Counted from the stretch's first letter, positions 8,874 through 18,633 are shown. The stretch is 64,000 bases of DNA from Vibrio sp. HDW18 (GCF_011306175.1 NZ_CP049913.1:930001-994000); one strand, 5' to 3'. A program made the numbers and translations. Notes: a model not told the origin generated them from the letters alone.

Positions 8874-10601
8874 CTAGAGATATACCGGCTCAACAACGCC
8901 GCCAGAATCACCATCACCGAGAGCCATCACCTCATCAAGGCTGACTACCCCTTGTAACGCGAGCTCCATCGCCGACACCAGTAGCGGTTTATATTCAGCA
9001 TGACGGCGCGCAGCCCGGGTAAAGGCCACCGCATCATTGGCGCGCAAACAGTCCATCATCGGCAAATCAAGCTCAAGCATTTCAAACACCCCAATCCGAC
9101 CCCGATAACCGGTCAAGTTGCAATTTTGACAGCCACGCCCGCGGACAAAATCCGTCGCCACTTGATTGGGGAAACGGGTGGCCAACCATTGCTGACGCGC
9201 TTCATCAAGCGGATCGTGGCCACTACAATCTGGGCAGACTTTACGCACCAAACGCTGCGCCACCACCGCGCGCACCGCACTCGCCACCAGATAACCGGGT
9301 GCGCCCATATCGAGTAGCCGCAATGCACTGTCGATCGCATCATTGGTGTGCAAGGTACTGAGTACTAAGTGACCGGTCAGCGCAGCACGTAACCCGATTT
9401 CCACCGTTTCTTGATCGCGCATCTCACCGACCAAAATGATGTCGGGATCTTGACGCAAAAAGGTGCGCAGCAACGTGGAAAATTGAAGGTTAATTTTCGG
9501 ATTCACTTGCACTTGGTTAACCCGCTCAATCCGATATTCGACCGGATCTTCGGCGGTGATGATTTTCTTACCGGCAGTGTTAAGCTCGGTTAACGCCCCA
9601 TATAAGGTGGTGGTTTTACCAGAGCCGGTGGGGCCGGTGACTAAAATCATGCCATGTGGTCGCTTAAGTTGCTGGCGCAGACGCGCCAACAGCGCTGGAG
9701 GCAGGCCAGAGTGTTCTAACTTACGCACGCCAGCCGACTGGTTGAGTAGCCGCATCACCACTGATTCACCATGTTGGATCGGCATGGTTGACATCCGAAT
9801 GTCCACCGTTTGGCCTTTGACCCGGATATGAAAACGGCCATCTTGCGGCAGACGTTTTTCAGAAATATCGAGATTTGCCATCAGTTTTAACCGCAGCACC
9901 AGCGCCGAGGCAATATTGACTTCATGCAGCACCGTTTCATGCAAAATTCCATCAATCCGCTGGCGTAAACGCAGCACATTAGCATCGGGCTCGATGTGAA
10001 TATCCGAGGCACCCACTTGGATCGCATCTTCAAACAGTGAATGGATCAGCTTTACAACGGTGACTTCATCGCTATCGGAATTACTGAGATCAACGTCAAA
10101 GCTATCTTTGATTTGGTGCTCAGCGTGCAGCTGTTCGGCAAATGAGACGATCTCTTTGGTACGGCGATAATAACGATCAAAGCCATCCACCAGCTGCTTT
10201 TCTGGGGCGATCACAAACTCAAAGCCGTATTCAGGCAACTGGTTAAGCAAAGCTTCTTGAGCCAACAGATCAGCCGGATCGCTCATCGCGATCCGCAGCG
10301 TGTCGCCACTGCGCCCAATCACCAGTGCACGCAGACGGCGCGCATGAACTTCCGGCAATAGTGCGACGGCCTCGCTATCGACATGCGCGCGACTTAAATC
10401 AATCACCGGTAAGTTAAGTTGTTGCGCCAAAAAGTTCAGCAGTTGGCTTTCGCTTAAAAAACCAAGCGAAATCAAGTTATCGCCTAAGCGTCGCCCTGTG
10501 CTTTTTTGCGCGCGCAGTGCTTGCTCAAGCTGCGCCTCAGTGATGATGGCTTCTTCAACTAATAAATCACCAAGCCGTTTGCGCAGTTGGTTAATTGCCA
10601 C
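8874..10601 (-). CDS. mshE: MSHA pilus extension ATPase MshE, with N-terminal c-di-GMP-binding domain
   Basis: A 575-residue PilB/GspE-type ATPase that powers pilus polymerisation. The first 150 residues form a MshEN domain with two tandem motifs of the RLGxxL...Lxx(A/Q)L type (RLGDLLVEEAIITEAQLEQAL and RRLGDNLISLGFLSESQLLNFL), known in this family to bind cyclic di-GMP. The ATPase core has Walker A GPTGSGKTTT, an Asp box, Walker B (DIILVGEMRD) and a tetracysteine zinc site (CPDCSG ... CQNCNLTG). The start is GTG at 10601 with AGGAGA 6 nt upstream, overlapping the mshN end by 11 bp. Pilus extension is therefore expected to respond to c-di-GMP. Confidence 0.96.
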   Translation of the reverse strand: MAINQLRKRLGDLLVEEAIITEAQLEQALRAQKSTGRRLGDNLISLGFLSESQLLNFLAQQLNLPVIDLSRAHVDSEAVALLPEVHARRLRALVIGRSGDTLRIAMSDPADLLAQEALLNQLPEYGFEFVIAPEKQLVDGFDRYYRRTKEIVSFAEQLHAEHQIKDSFDVDLSNSDSDEVTVVKLIHSLFEDAIQVGASDIHIEPDANVLRLRQRIDGILHETVLHEVNIASALVLRLKLMANLDISEKRLPQDGRFHIRVKGQTVDIRMSTMPIQHGESVVMRLLNQSAGVRKLEHSGLPPALLARLRQQLKRPHGMILVTGPTGSGKTTTLYGALTELNTAGKKIITAEDPVEYRIERVNQVQVNPKINLQFSTLLRTFLRQDPDIILVGEMRDQETVEIGLRAALTGHLVLSTLHTNDAIDSALRLLDMGAPGYLVASAVRAVVAQRLVRKVCPDCSGHDPLDEARQQWLATRFPNQVATDFVRGRGCQNCNLTGYRGRIGVFEMLELDLPMMDCLRANDAVAFTRAARRHAEYKPLLVSAMELALQGVVSLDEVMALGDGDSGGVVEPVYL

Positions 10602-11652
10602 GGGAAATCTCCTCTAAACTGCGGAGCACGGTTAATCGTTGCTCAATAAAGGCATGGGACTGACTCGATAGCCCAACCTTATGCAGCGCTTGCTGATAAG
10701 CATATTGCGCTGCTGACCACTCTAGAGCTCGCTCTTGCTGAATGGCTAAACCAAGCCACCAGCGTGCATTATTGGGCTCTTGGAGGGTCAGTTGCTGATA
10801 ACTTTGGCGCGCAATCGGATCTTGCTTGGTTTTGTGCGCAAGTCCGGCACGCAGGGCTAAATACTCACTTGATGGCTCTGCGGGCAAGTAGATCAAAGGA
10901 GCTAAGGCGGCACTCTCTTGCTGCTCTTTGGCCAATAATTTAGCCAAGGCTAAACGTAGTACTTCGCCCTCAGGGTTAAGCTCGATCCCCGCTTGCATCA
11001 AATCAAAGGCTTTGCGGCCATCACCTTGTCCATAATAAAGGGCAGCCAATTTTTGTCTGATCGTTTCATCGTTTGGGGTATAACGCAGCGCCTGCGTATA
11101 ACCGTTCACGGCGGCTTGAAAATCGTTATTATCCAACGCTTTTTGTGCGCTTTGCCGCGCTTTCGCCGCCAATTGCTCGGAAGTCAGCTCTACTTGCTCG
11201 ACCAGCATGACAGGCTCAGCCACTGGCTCGCGTAATGGCGCCGCTTGCCGAGCAGATGCCACGGCCGCAGTGTTAGGTACAGGGTTAGATACAGGGTTAG
11301 GTACAGGCAAACTCAGACTGTCCAATGGTGCAGAGGGAAGCAGTGCGGGCGCCGCCGCGAGCAAAATCGGCTGACTCGGCGCCAAGTACAGCGGCAGCGC
11401 TTGATCGCTGGTTTTTTGGGTCGGTGATGGCGCGATGGGCATGCGGCGAGCTTCACTAACGTCTGGCAAAGTCGGCACCGGCGGTAAGCTAATCGACCAA
11501 CCGCCCAACGCGAGGCTAACCCCAAAACCGAACATGGCCCATAGCCAAGCAGGACGAGCTTTACGCGGGCTCACCTCGACCCGTTCAAGATTCGATAGCC
11601 CTAAATCACGATGCTGGATACCTTGTGCCAAGGCTCGATTGACCACACTCAT
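10591..11652 (-). CDS. mshN: MSHA biogenesis protein MshN (TPR protein)
   Basis: A roughly 353-residue bitopic protein. The N-terminus MSVVNRALAQ resembles the cytoplasmic start of GspB/ExeB-type partners. One membrane helix follows near residues 40-60, then a Pro/Ala-rich linker, then tetratricopeptide repeats from about residue 165 (AQKALDNNDFQAAVNGYTQAL, ALYYGQGDGRKAFDLMQAGI). The start at 11652 has GGAG 6 nt upstream and forms an ATGA overlap with the mshM stop; an upstream in-frame start at 11670 lacks this support. It probably links the MshM ATPase to the secretin, as GspB/ExeB-type proteins do. Confidence 0.9.
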   Translation of the reverse strand: MSVVNRALAQGIQHRDLGLSNLERVEVSPRKARPAWLWAMFGFGVSLALGGWSISLPPVPTLPDVSEARRMPIAPSPTQKTSDQALPLYLAPSQPILLAAAPALLPSAPLDSLSLPVPNPVSNPVPNTAAVASARQAAPLREPVAEPVMLVEQVELTSEQLAAKARQSAQKALDNNDFQAAVNGYTQALRYTPNDETIRQKLAALYYGQGDGRKAFDLMQAGIELNPEGEVLRLALAKLLAKEQQESAALAPLIYLPAEPSSEYLALRAGLAHKTKQDPIARQSYQQLTLQEPNNARWWLGLAIQQERALEWSAAQYAYQQALHKVGLSSQSHAFIEQRLTVLRSLEEISRGN

Positions 11653-12494
11653 GCTTGACTCCATCCCCATAATACTGGGGTTTTAAATCTAGGTTTGCAG
11701 CTGTCATAGGTATCATGAATAGCGGCAAATAAATGATGCTGGTTGACTTGAGGGCTAAGTTCATACCAAGCGATTAATAACGCTTTGTGGCAAATTTGAT
11801 TGATCAAGCGTGGGATCCCTTGTGAGGCTCGCCACAGTGCTTTTTTCTGCCCAGCACTAAACAGGCCACTCGGTGCTTGCGCTTTGCGCAACCGACTATC
11901 GATGTAAACCTCAGTCTCGGCTTCGGTTAACGGTCGTAACTCGGCATTAAACGTGATCCGCTGGCGAAATTGACGCAAATGCTGCTGAGCTAAGCGGACA
12001 TCCAGTTCGGGTTGTCCAATTAACACTATCTGTAGCAATTTGTTCTGTTCGGTTTCCAAATTTCCCATCAAGCGTAAGGTTTCTAGCGCCTCATCAGACA
12101 GGGCTTGCGCCTCATCAATCAGCGCGACAATCCGTTTGCCTTGCTGATGCAGCTCAATTAAACGGGTTTGAATTTGTTCAATAATCCGCGCAGGTTCAGA
12201 CACTTCGAGCTGTAATTCTGCGGCGATCGCTTGTTGTAGCGCGACACCCTCGAGCATGGGATTAGGCAGATAAATCAACGCGACCTCATCACCCAAGTGA
12301 GTGAGCAGCATGCGACACACCATCGTTTTACCTGTGCCCACTTCGCCAATCAGCTTGGTTACCCCTTCGCCCATGTTGATCGCCGCACACAGCGTGGCAA
12401 TCGCTTCAAAGTGCGGAGCTAAGCCCAGAAACAATTGAGTATCGGGCGACAGATGAAAAGGAAACCGATCCAGCTTAAAGTGATCTAAATACAT
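11649..12494 (-). CDS. mshM: MSHA biogenesis AAA ATPase MshM (ExeA/GspA family)
   Basis: A 281-residue cytoplasmic AAA+ ATPase similar to ExeA/GspA and to the IS-associated TniB class. It opens with the family signature MYLDHFKLDRFPFHLSPD, has Walker A GEVGTGKT near residue 50, Walker B VALIDEAQALSDEAL near residue 125, and sensor regions (QIVLIGQPELD). With MshN it is expected to help place or open the MshL secretin at the cell wall. It starts 3 bp after mshL and overlaps mshN by 4 bp. Confidence 0.93.
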   Translation of the reverse strand: MYLDHFKLDRFPFHLSPDTQLFLGLAPHFEAIATLCAAINMGEGVTKLIGEVGTGKTMVCRMLLTHLGDEVALIYLPNPMLEGVALQQAIAAELQLEVSEPARIIEQIQTRLIELHQQGKRIVALIDEAQALSDEALETLRLMGNLETEQNKLLQIVLIGQPELDVRLAQQHLRQFRQRITFNAELRPLTEAETEVYIDSRLRKAQAPSGLFSAGQKKALWRASQGIPRLINQICHKALLIAWYELSPQVNQHHLFAAIHDTYDSCKPRFKTPVLWGWSQA

Positions 12495-12497
12495 AAC

Positions 12498-14159
12498 TTA
12501 CTGATTTTCTGGGAACCATTCCTGTAACAAGTTACGTGAACGTTCCAACTCTTTTTGCCAAGTATTGACCCCAACCACAGTCGGTTTGAGCAAGATCACT
12601 AATTCGGTTTTTTGTGTCTGCTTGGCAGTATTGCGAAACAGATGACCCAAGCCAGGCACATCACCGAAAAATGGTACTTTTGAAACACGATCTAGAGTGT
12701 GTGACTTCATCAAGCCACCGATCACTACCACATCACCATCTTTCGCACGGATCACCGAGTCCGATTCACGGATCGAACTTTTGGCTAACGGCAATTCAAT
12801 TTGCTGGCTGTTATAGGTAATACGTTTGGTCTGCTGTTCTACTTCAATCACCGCCGGATGGACATGCAGCAACACATTGCCGCTATCATCAATTTGCGGG
12901 GTAACATCGAGTGAAATGCCAGAGAAAAAGGGTGTGAGGGTAATATCCGGTGAGGCTTGCGAATTATCACCACTGCCCACCACGCTAGATAAGTCGGTCA
13001 CGTAATATTCGTCAGTACCGACTTTGATCACCGCTTTTTGGTTATTTGCCGCGGTCACTCGTGGGCTAGAAAGTACATTCAAATCACCTTGGGTACCCAT
13101 AAAGCTGATCACCGCATCAAAACTACCACTAGAGACCACCACATTGGACTGCCCGCCCAGTAAAGTGCCAATAGTATCTAAACTGGGCAGCACCGAAGTG
13201 ATCGGGTTACCATTACTGTCTTGCGTAATCGTACCGCTGCCAATTTGGTAATTGGTGCCATTCGAAGAGAATGCTTTACTCCAGTTGATCCCCTGCTCAT
13301 AACCATCACTAAGTGTGACTTCCAAAATTTTCGCTTCTAGAATCACTTGGCGCTGCATACGCTGCTGAGCGATACCTAAAAACTCGGTAACTTGACGAAT
13401 TTCATCCGGATAAGCGCGCAAAGTGATCACCCCAGCCTGTGGATTAGCGATCACCGTTTGTCCGGCTTGACGCCCCAATAACTGACCAACCGCTTGCTCT
13501 AGCTGAGGCCAAAAATCACTTTCATTAGTCGTTTCAATTTCAGTGCCGCCACGCGCATCGGTTCGGCTTGAATTTGAGTTTCTTGAATAGCTATCGGAGT
13601 AACGGCTGTTCGAAGAGTTGGAATCTGAACTATTGGTGTCGGTATTAGTGATCGTTCCAGTCGTGATCGCAGTGAGTGAGCGGCCAGTACGTTTAAATTG
13701 CAGATAATCAACCGGCAGGGTCACGGTACGAAGCCCTGCAGGATACACCTGGATCACCTTGCCTTGCATCACCACCTCAAAGCCATACAGATCACGTACC
13801 ACCGCTAAGGCTTCTTCTAAGGTCACTTCACTCAAGTTCAGAGTGATGCGTCCTGTGACTTCGGGATGGATCGCCACGCTGTATTGGGTGCCCTTGACTA
13901 AGCTGGTAAAAAAGGCTTTGGCTTCAACCCCATTGGCTTGGATCCGAAACCGAGATACTCGATTGGGCATCGCCACGCTGCCTGAGTCAAGATTGGGCAT
14001 CAAGTCCGCTTCTACTGATGCGGGTAATTGTTCGATCTGACGGCTGCTGGTTTCATTAATCGCTTGGTTAAGTGCCTGCTTCGCTTCGACAGGATCTCGG
14101 TGCCCCATTGAGCATCCCAGTAAAGACAGCATCACAGAGGCAAGTACGATTTTGCGCAT
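12498..14159 (-). CDS. mshL: MSHA outer-membrane secretin MshL (lipoprotein)
   Basis: A 553-residue secretin that forms the outer-membrane pore for the pilus. A lipoprotein signal peptide ends at the lipobox LLGC (Cys16). A secretin/TonB short N-terminal domain (VEAKAFFTSLVKGTQYSVAIHP) follows, then a Ser/Asn-rich linker near residues 175-205 and an N1-type domain. The C-terminal secretin core has the VSSPRVTAANNQKAVIKVG and VVIGGLMKS motifs. It is flanked by mshK (16 bp upstream) and mshM. Confidence 0.95.
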   Translation of the reverse strand: MRKIVLASVMLSLLGCSMGHRDPVEAKQALNQAINETSSRQIEQLPASVEADLMPNLDSGSVAMPNRVSRFRIQANGVEAKAFFTSLVKGTQYSVAIHPEVTGRITLNLSEVTLEEALAVVRDLYGFEVVMQGKVIQVYPAGLRTVTLPVDYLQFKRTGRSLTAITTGTITNTDTNSSDSNSSNSRYSDSYSRNSNSSRTDARGGTEIETTNESDFWPQLEQAVGQLLGRQAGQTVIANPQAGVITLRAYPDEIRQVTEFLGIAQQRMQRQVILEAKILEVTLSDGYEQGINWSKAFSSNGTNYQIGSGTITQDSNGNPITSVLPSLDTIGTLLGGQSNVVVSSGSFDAVISFMGTQGDLNVLSSPRVTAANNQKAVIKVGTDEYYVTDLSSVVGSGDNSQASPDITLTPFFSGISLDVTPQIDDSGNVLLHVHPAVIEVEQQTKRITYNSQQIELPLAKSSIRESDSVIRAKDGDVVVIGGLMKSHTLDRVSKVPFFGDVPGLGHLFRNTAKQTQKTELVILLKPTVVGVNTWQKELERSRNLLQEWFPENQ

Positions 14160-14174
14160 AAGACTTTTACCCTA

Positions 14175-14492
14175 TTATTTTATATCAAGAGCGAACAGCT
14201 CTAATTGCCAAGCTTTCCCTGCTCGGGTGAGCTGTACTTGCTGAGATTGGATCGCTGCCACCCGATAGCCATTGACTACATCACCTTGTGCGACGATTTT
14301 TTGCTCGATAATGGCATAGCAGCTGCGCCCCTCTGCACACACAATGCTTTGTAAACTCGGCACTCGCTGACGCGGTGCCGTCACCGAGCTTTTACTTGGC
14401 GCATGCCAATCTAAAGGCGCGGTAGGATCTTGGTTGGCGTAGCTGCATACTGCCATCACACTCAACCCCAATAACATCACCAATCTAACCAC
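14175..14492 (-). CDS. mshK: MSHA biogenesis protein MshK (periplasmic, PilP-like)
   Basis: A small exported protein of about 105 residues. The frame is open from 14531, but the GTG at 14492 is the best start: AGGAG lies 7 nt upstream, the overlap with mshJ falls to 8 bp, and the protein then begins with a clean signal peptide (VVRLVMLLGLSVMAVCSYA). The mature part starts NQDPTAPLDW, like PilP/GspC-type proteins (DPT/DPTRP motif), and has two cysteines (CAEGRSC). It probably bridges the inner-membrane complex and the MshL secretin; this role is inferred from PilP. Confidence 0.82.
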   Translation of the reverse strand: MVRLVMLLGLSVMAVCSYANQDPTAPLDWHAPSKSSVTAPRQRVPSLQSIVCAEGRSCYAIIEQKIVAQGDVVNGYRVAAIQSQQVQLTRAGKAWQLELFALDIK

Positions 14493-15135
14493 CGATAAAC
14501 TCCTCTCGACTCCCCAAGGTATAGACCTCAAGGATCACTCTCGCTTGAGGATAGCGTTCCACTTGATATTGAAAGCGGCGCCAATAATATTTAACCGGCA
14601 GTGCCTCCAACGCTTGTAAATAATCACGGATAGCAAAGTAGGTGCCGGTCAATTCCATCCGCACTGGATGCAGATAATATTCTGACTTCTCACTCGGATC
14701 GGCGGCTCGCACGATAGGCTCCGCCGGCAAAGATTCCAATGTGACCAATTTGAGCTGTTGACTTTGGCGAAGCACTTTTTCCAGTAAAGCGGGCATGTCT
14801 GATGCGGCCACCATCGCCGCCATTTGCTCAGCTAAGCGCAATGAAATTGCTTGGCTTTGCTGGGTTAATCGAGCCAACTCCAGATCCACTTGACGGTCAG
14901 GGTCAATCGCTAACTTGGCTTGCAGCAGGGCGATTTCGCTTTGCAGTTGCTGGTTATGGGCTGTCACACTTTGGATATTAGCCTGGTGATCTTGGCCAAG
15001 CTTTAAGCTTGGCTCAATCAACCCAATCAACAACAGCATGACCAGTACAACCGTGCCACACAAAGCAATTAAGATTTTTTCGCGCTGCGAGAGCACTGAA
15101 AATTGATTTTCGATGGTTGACCAACGCGAGCTCAT
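14485..15135 (-). CDS. mshJ: MSHA biogenesis protein MshJ (PilO/GspM-like)
   Basis: A 216-residue bitopic protein with a short cytoplasmic N-terminus (SQREKILIALCG), one membrane helix near residues 25-42, a coiled coil near 50-95, and a ferredoxin-like periplasmic domain, the arrangement seen in PilO and GspM. The motif ending in YYWRRFQYQVERYPQA is typical of the group. Its start overlaps the mshI stop by ATGA. It is expected to pair with the membrane part of MshI in the inner-membrane alignment complex. Confidence 0.88.
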   Translation of the reverse strand: MSSRWSTIENQFSVLSQREKILIALCGTVVLVMLLLIGLIEPSLKLGQDHQANIQSVTAHNQQLQSEIALLQAKLAIDPDRQVDLELARLTQQSQAISLRLAEQMAAMVAASDMPALLEKVLRQSQQLKLVTLESLPAEPIVRAADPSEKSEYYLHPVRMELTGTYFAIRDYLQALEALPVKYYWRRFQYQVERYPQARVILEVYTLGSREEFIGG

Positions 15136-16607
15136 TGACGTTCTCCTCGCCGAGAATTGAGTTCAAAAGTGATGATATCCTGCTCATTACGGCCAATTTT
15201 TAATTGCTCAAAACTGCGCCCCATCAAATGCAGTTCTTGTTTAAACTGATTAATCCAATTGGGGATCGCCGCCGGATCACGGGCGATACCCTGCACATTC
15301 AATTGCACCGCATCCAACATGATCCAGTTCAGCGATAGATCGTTGCGTGCCAATTGCGCCAATGAATTGAGCGCACCGGAATAGCCGATTTGCTGCGCGA
15401 CATCCAATCGATCCATCGCTTGCTGTGCCTGTTGTTTAGCGTTGATCTGCTTTTTCAAGCGCTCAACGGCGGCCAGTTTGTGGGGTGCAGGGCGATGTGC
15501 GGCCACTTGCTGCTGTAAACTCGCCGCTTGTTGACTGAAGGTTTGCTGCTGCTTCTGCAAAGCCAGCCATTCTCGTTTGGCTAATTGATTCTGATATTCA
15601 AGGCCGGCATAACCAAGCAATAACACCGCACTTAGCCCCACCCAAACCAATAACAGAGAAGTTAAACGAAATTTTTCACGTTTAGGTTTAAGCTGATCTT
15701 GATAAAAATTAATGGCATCCGCGGCCACATTTGGGGCATGACGAGCCAATTGCTCGGCGCATAACGCATGCTCGCCCTCTAAGGCTGAGGCCCGTACGCT
15801 TAAGCGCTGATTCAGCCCCTCAAGCAGTGCTTGGTTATCCTCACCATCACAGCACACTTTGAGCTGTTGTAATGATCCGCCTTTAAACTGTGCCGAGAGG
15901 TAATCAATTGAGCGTTGTAATTCCAGAGCTAAATTATCTAACTGCAGTGCGCTCACCGCATCAGCCGTCACTGGGGGATTAATGCCACGTAAGGTGCGCT
16001 GAAAAGTGCATTGGTGCTCAATAAAAGCATCTAACTTAAAACTACCACCGAAGCTACGGTGCAATAATAAGAAATGGCTCAGCTCGCCACCTGTTGCTCC
16101 CCAAATCGCTTGTTCTGGAATGATCCGCCCAAGTTTTAATCCGGCCGCCAGTGCCATTTCTTGCAGTTCAAGGATCACCCGCTTAGTGATCACATACGCC
16201 TGAACTTTGCTGCTACCGGGAAGGGGATGCGCATCCGCAACCACCTCGGTGACTTTTTCACTCAGCATCTCTTTCAGTAAGAATGGCAAAGCGGCAGACC
16301 ACTCATCACGGGGTAGATTCGGTTGCTCGATTTGATAAGCTTGATAAAGCTGGGAATGCAGCACAAGGTGAATTTGTACGTCATGGATCGCATGCTTTTG
16401 CAAGGTTTGCACAAGCACCGATTGCCAATTTTGCTGATTAAGAGGTTGGGGCGCAATCGCAGGCAAATCTTCTGCGGTGAAATACAAACTTTCTGGCTGT
16501 ACCACCACATACAACTGCTTACTCGCTGCGCTAGGAGTAAGCCATTTTTCGATCCCGCTTAGGTGTTGTCTCCAGCTTGATTTGGTTATCCAACTGAGCT
16601 TGTTCAT
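15132..16607 (-). CDS. mshI: MSHA biogenesis protein MshI (PilM-PilN-like fusion)
   Basis: A 491-residue protein. The first 300 residues look like a PilM/GspL-type actin-fold domain (QLYVVVQPESLYFTAEDLP), and the C-terminal part has a membrane helix near residue 320 (LLLVWVGLSAVLLLGYAGL) and a long Gln-rich coiled coil (QKQQQTFSQQAASLQQQVAA) like PilN. The two roles thus appear to be combined in one chain. It begins the assembly half of the locus, 13 bp after csrD. The assignment as a fusion rests on visible architecture, not on a profile search. Confidence 0.9.
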   Translation of the reverse strand: MNKLSWITKSSWRQHLSGIEKWLTPSAASKQLYVVVQPESLYFTAEDLPAIAPQPLNQQNWQSVLVQTLQKHAIHDVQIHLVLHSQLYQAYQIEQPNLPRDEWSAALPFLLKEMLSEKVTEVVADAHPLPGSSKVQAYVITKRVILELQEMALAAGLKLGRIIPEQAIWGATGGELSHFLLLHRSFGGSFKLDAFIEHQCTFQRTLRGINPPVTADAVSALQLDNLALELQRSIDYLSAQFKGGSLQQLKVCCDGEDNQALLEGLNQRLSVRASALEGEHALCAEQLARHAPNVAADAINFYQDQLKPKREKFRLTSLLLVWVGLSAVLLLGYAGLEYQNQLAKREWLALQKQQQTFSQQAASLQQQVAAHRPAPHKLAAVERLKKQINAKQQAQQAMDRLDVAQQIGYSGALNSLAQLARNDLSLNWIMLDAVQLNVQGIARDPAAIPNWINQFKQELHLMGRSFEQLKIGRNEQDIITFELNSRRGERQ

Positions 16608-16620
16608 TGTCCCGCCACTC

Positions 16621-18633
16621 TTATTTTATTCGCCATCGATTACGCTTATTGATGGGAGCTAAAGAGGTAGGCAAAGAGCGAGTTACTGATCCCGGAGATA
16701 AAGGCGGCAACATCTGTCGCTCTTCATCAAATAGTCGTCCTTGCACACCGTTTACTCCCAACATCTGCAAGGAGTGCCACTCCTGTAGCGTTTCAACCCC
16801 TACCGCGATCACTTCCGTTTGTGTTCCACTACACACGCCAACCAAACTGCGTATAAATAGCTGATTTTCGTAACGTTGGTCTATTTTTTTAATCAAACTG
16901 CGATGCAGTTTAAGATAATTAATTTTTAACTCTTTGATGTAATGTGTGCTGACAATGGTTCTACCCGCTTGCCCAACCACTACCTGACAACCTAATCCAG
17001 TTAACACGCGTACAATCGGGCGCATGTAGTCTAAATGCTTGATCAAGTGCGCCTCAGCAAACTCAAATGAGAGCCGCGAACGCAGAGAAAATGGCATTTG
17101 CATCAGTTCATTAGTTATCCAGCGAGCATATCTTCTATTGCTAAATGGAACAACGTGTAAATTAATGGATAGAGGATCACAGTTCTCAGTTTGCTTAATA
17201 AAATGCACTACGCTGCATAAAACTGCGCGATCCAACATCGCCTCATAACCGACCGTTTCTAACGCCGAACTAAAACGAGAAGCCTTCAGAATGCCATGTT
17301 GTGGATCTTGAATTCGGGCAAATAATTCATAATGTACTAACTCACGCTCGCCATTGGCCGCGGTGAGATAACAGGCCTGACGATATAATAAAATCGCGTC
17401 TGGACGCAGCGCTTGCTCAAACAGAGTACGCCACCGCACACTGCCGCGGCTTTCTGGTAACTGCTGCGGTTTTTGAAAACGACTCCACGCATTAACCCCC
17501 TGTAATTGCGCACTTTTAAGCGAGGTCTCCATCTCATCAATGATCCGCCCACGCCGCTCTCCTTCATGGTACATGGTCACACCAATATGGAACCAATTGT
17601 CTTCACTGAGCGGCTCTGGTGGCACAAGACGCTCGATCAATTTGACGGCTTGAGAAGCAACCTGCGCCACCTCTTTACTCCCTTGATGAGGAATAAACAG
17701 CGCGAATACATCATCGTAATAACGAGATAAAATCGCATCTGGGTAGCGTTGTACGATATTAGACAAGCACTGACCGACTTCTACGATTAGCTCATCGACT
17801 GACAATTTCGAACTATCTTCGCGTGCCGACTCTAGATCGTCGAGCCGCAGCATCATCACTCCACCATGCGCACCACTCTCTAGCAAAGCGGATTCCAGTT
17901 TGCTGTCATACAACACTCGATTCGCGGTACCGGTTAATTGATCTAAAAAGGTTTGACTGCGGATGAAAGTATCAAAGCGGCTACGCTCTTGACGAGCATC
18001 CTGCAACTCTTCAATCAAGCGATCGATAGCTTCGCTAGCGGTATAAGGCCATTCTCGAGGATCACCTTTTGCATGCTGCTCAACCCGTCCAGCTAAAATC
18101 ATTCGCCCACGCTCTTCTAAAAGCTCGGATCCGAATAGTTGTTCTTTTAACCACTTAACCCCTCGCTGTAGGAACAATATAATCAACAAGATGGCAAGTG
18201 AAGTCGACCACATCGCTTGTGGAGAGTCGGCATAACTGAGATAGGGGGGAATCGCTTTAAAATGTGCTACATAAGCGGGGTGGCGTTTGAGTGGCAGCGT
18301 AACTAGAGATGCACGAGTGCTGTCAATACTGGCGTCTGCATCGTTAAAACGATACACAACCGTGGTTTGAGAACTAAGTTGCATTTCAATAATACCACTG
18401 GCTTGCAGCATTTTCGGCATCCAATATGGCATAGCGTGTAGCGCATCAGGATCATCCAGCTCTTTATCGACGACCTCAACAATACCCTGCAGATAGTGAT
18501 TGAGATATTCCTGACCGAGACGCTGAAAAGATAATATCCCGCCAATAAAAAGGATAAACATGGCGCTGATCACTGTCATGGTCACAAACGCGACGAGCCG
18601 AGTACTCAATTTTAATGTCGGTGTATACCTCAT
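16621..18633 (-). CDS. csrD: CsrD (MshH), degenerate GGDEF/EAL regulator
   Basis: A 670-residue membrane protein: helix 1 near residues 15-33, a periplasmic segment, helix 2 near 140-155, then a HAMP-like linker, a GGDEF-like domain and an EAL-like domain. Both catalytic signatures are lost. The GGDEF position reads YYDDVFAL and the EAL position reads YELFARIQ. This matches E. coli CsrD, which does not make or break c-di-GMP but directs RNase E decay of CsrB-type RNAs. In Vibrio the gene is also called mshH because it sits at the head of the MSHA locus. It is only 13 bp from mshI, so co-transcription is likely. Confidence 0.9.
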   Translation of the reverse strand: MRYTPTLKLSTRLVAFVTMTVISAMFILFIGGILSFQRLGQEYLNHYLQGIVEVVDKELDDPDALHAMPYWMPKMLQASGIIEMQLSSQTTVVYRFNDADASIDSTRASLVTLPLKRHPAYVAHFKAIPPYLSYADSPQAMWSTSLAILLIILFLQRGVKWLKEQLFGSELLEERGRMILAGRVEQHAKGDPREWPYTASEAIDRLIEELQDARQERSRFDTFIRSQTFLDQLTGTANRVLYDSKLESALLESGAHGGVMMLRLDDLESAREDSSKLSVDELIVEVGQCLSNIVQRYPDAILSRYYDDVFALFIPHQGSKEVAQVASQAVKLIERLVPPEPLSEDNWFHIGVTMYHEGERRGRIIDEMETSLKSAQLQGVNAWSRFQKPQQLPESRGSVRWRTLFEQALRPDAILLYRQACYLTAANGERELVHYELFARIQDPQHGILKASRFSSALETVGYEAMLDRAVLCSVVHFIKQTENCDPLSINLHVVPFSNRRYARWITNELMQMPFSLRSRLSFEFAEAHLIKHLDYMRPIVRVLTGLGCQVVVGQAGRTIVSTHYIKELKINYLKLHRSLIKKIDQRYENQLFIRSLVGVCSGTQTEVIAVGVETLQEWHSLQMLGVNGVQGRLFDEERQMLPPLSPGSVTRSLPTSLAPINKRNRWRIK

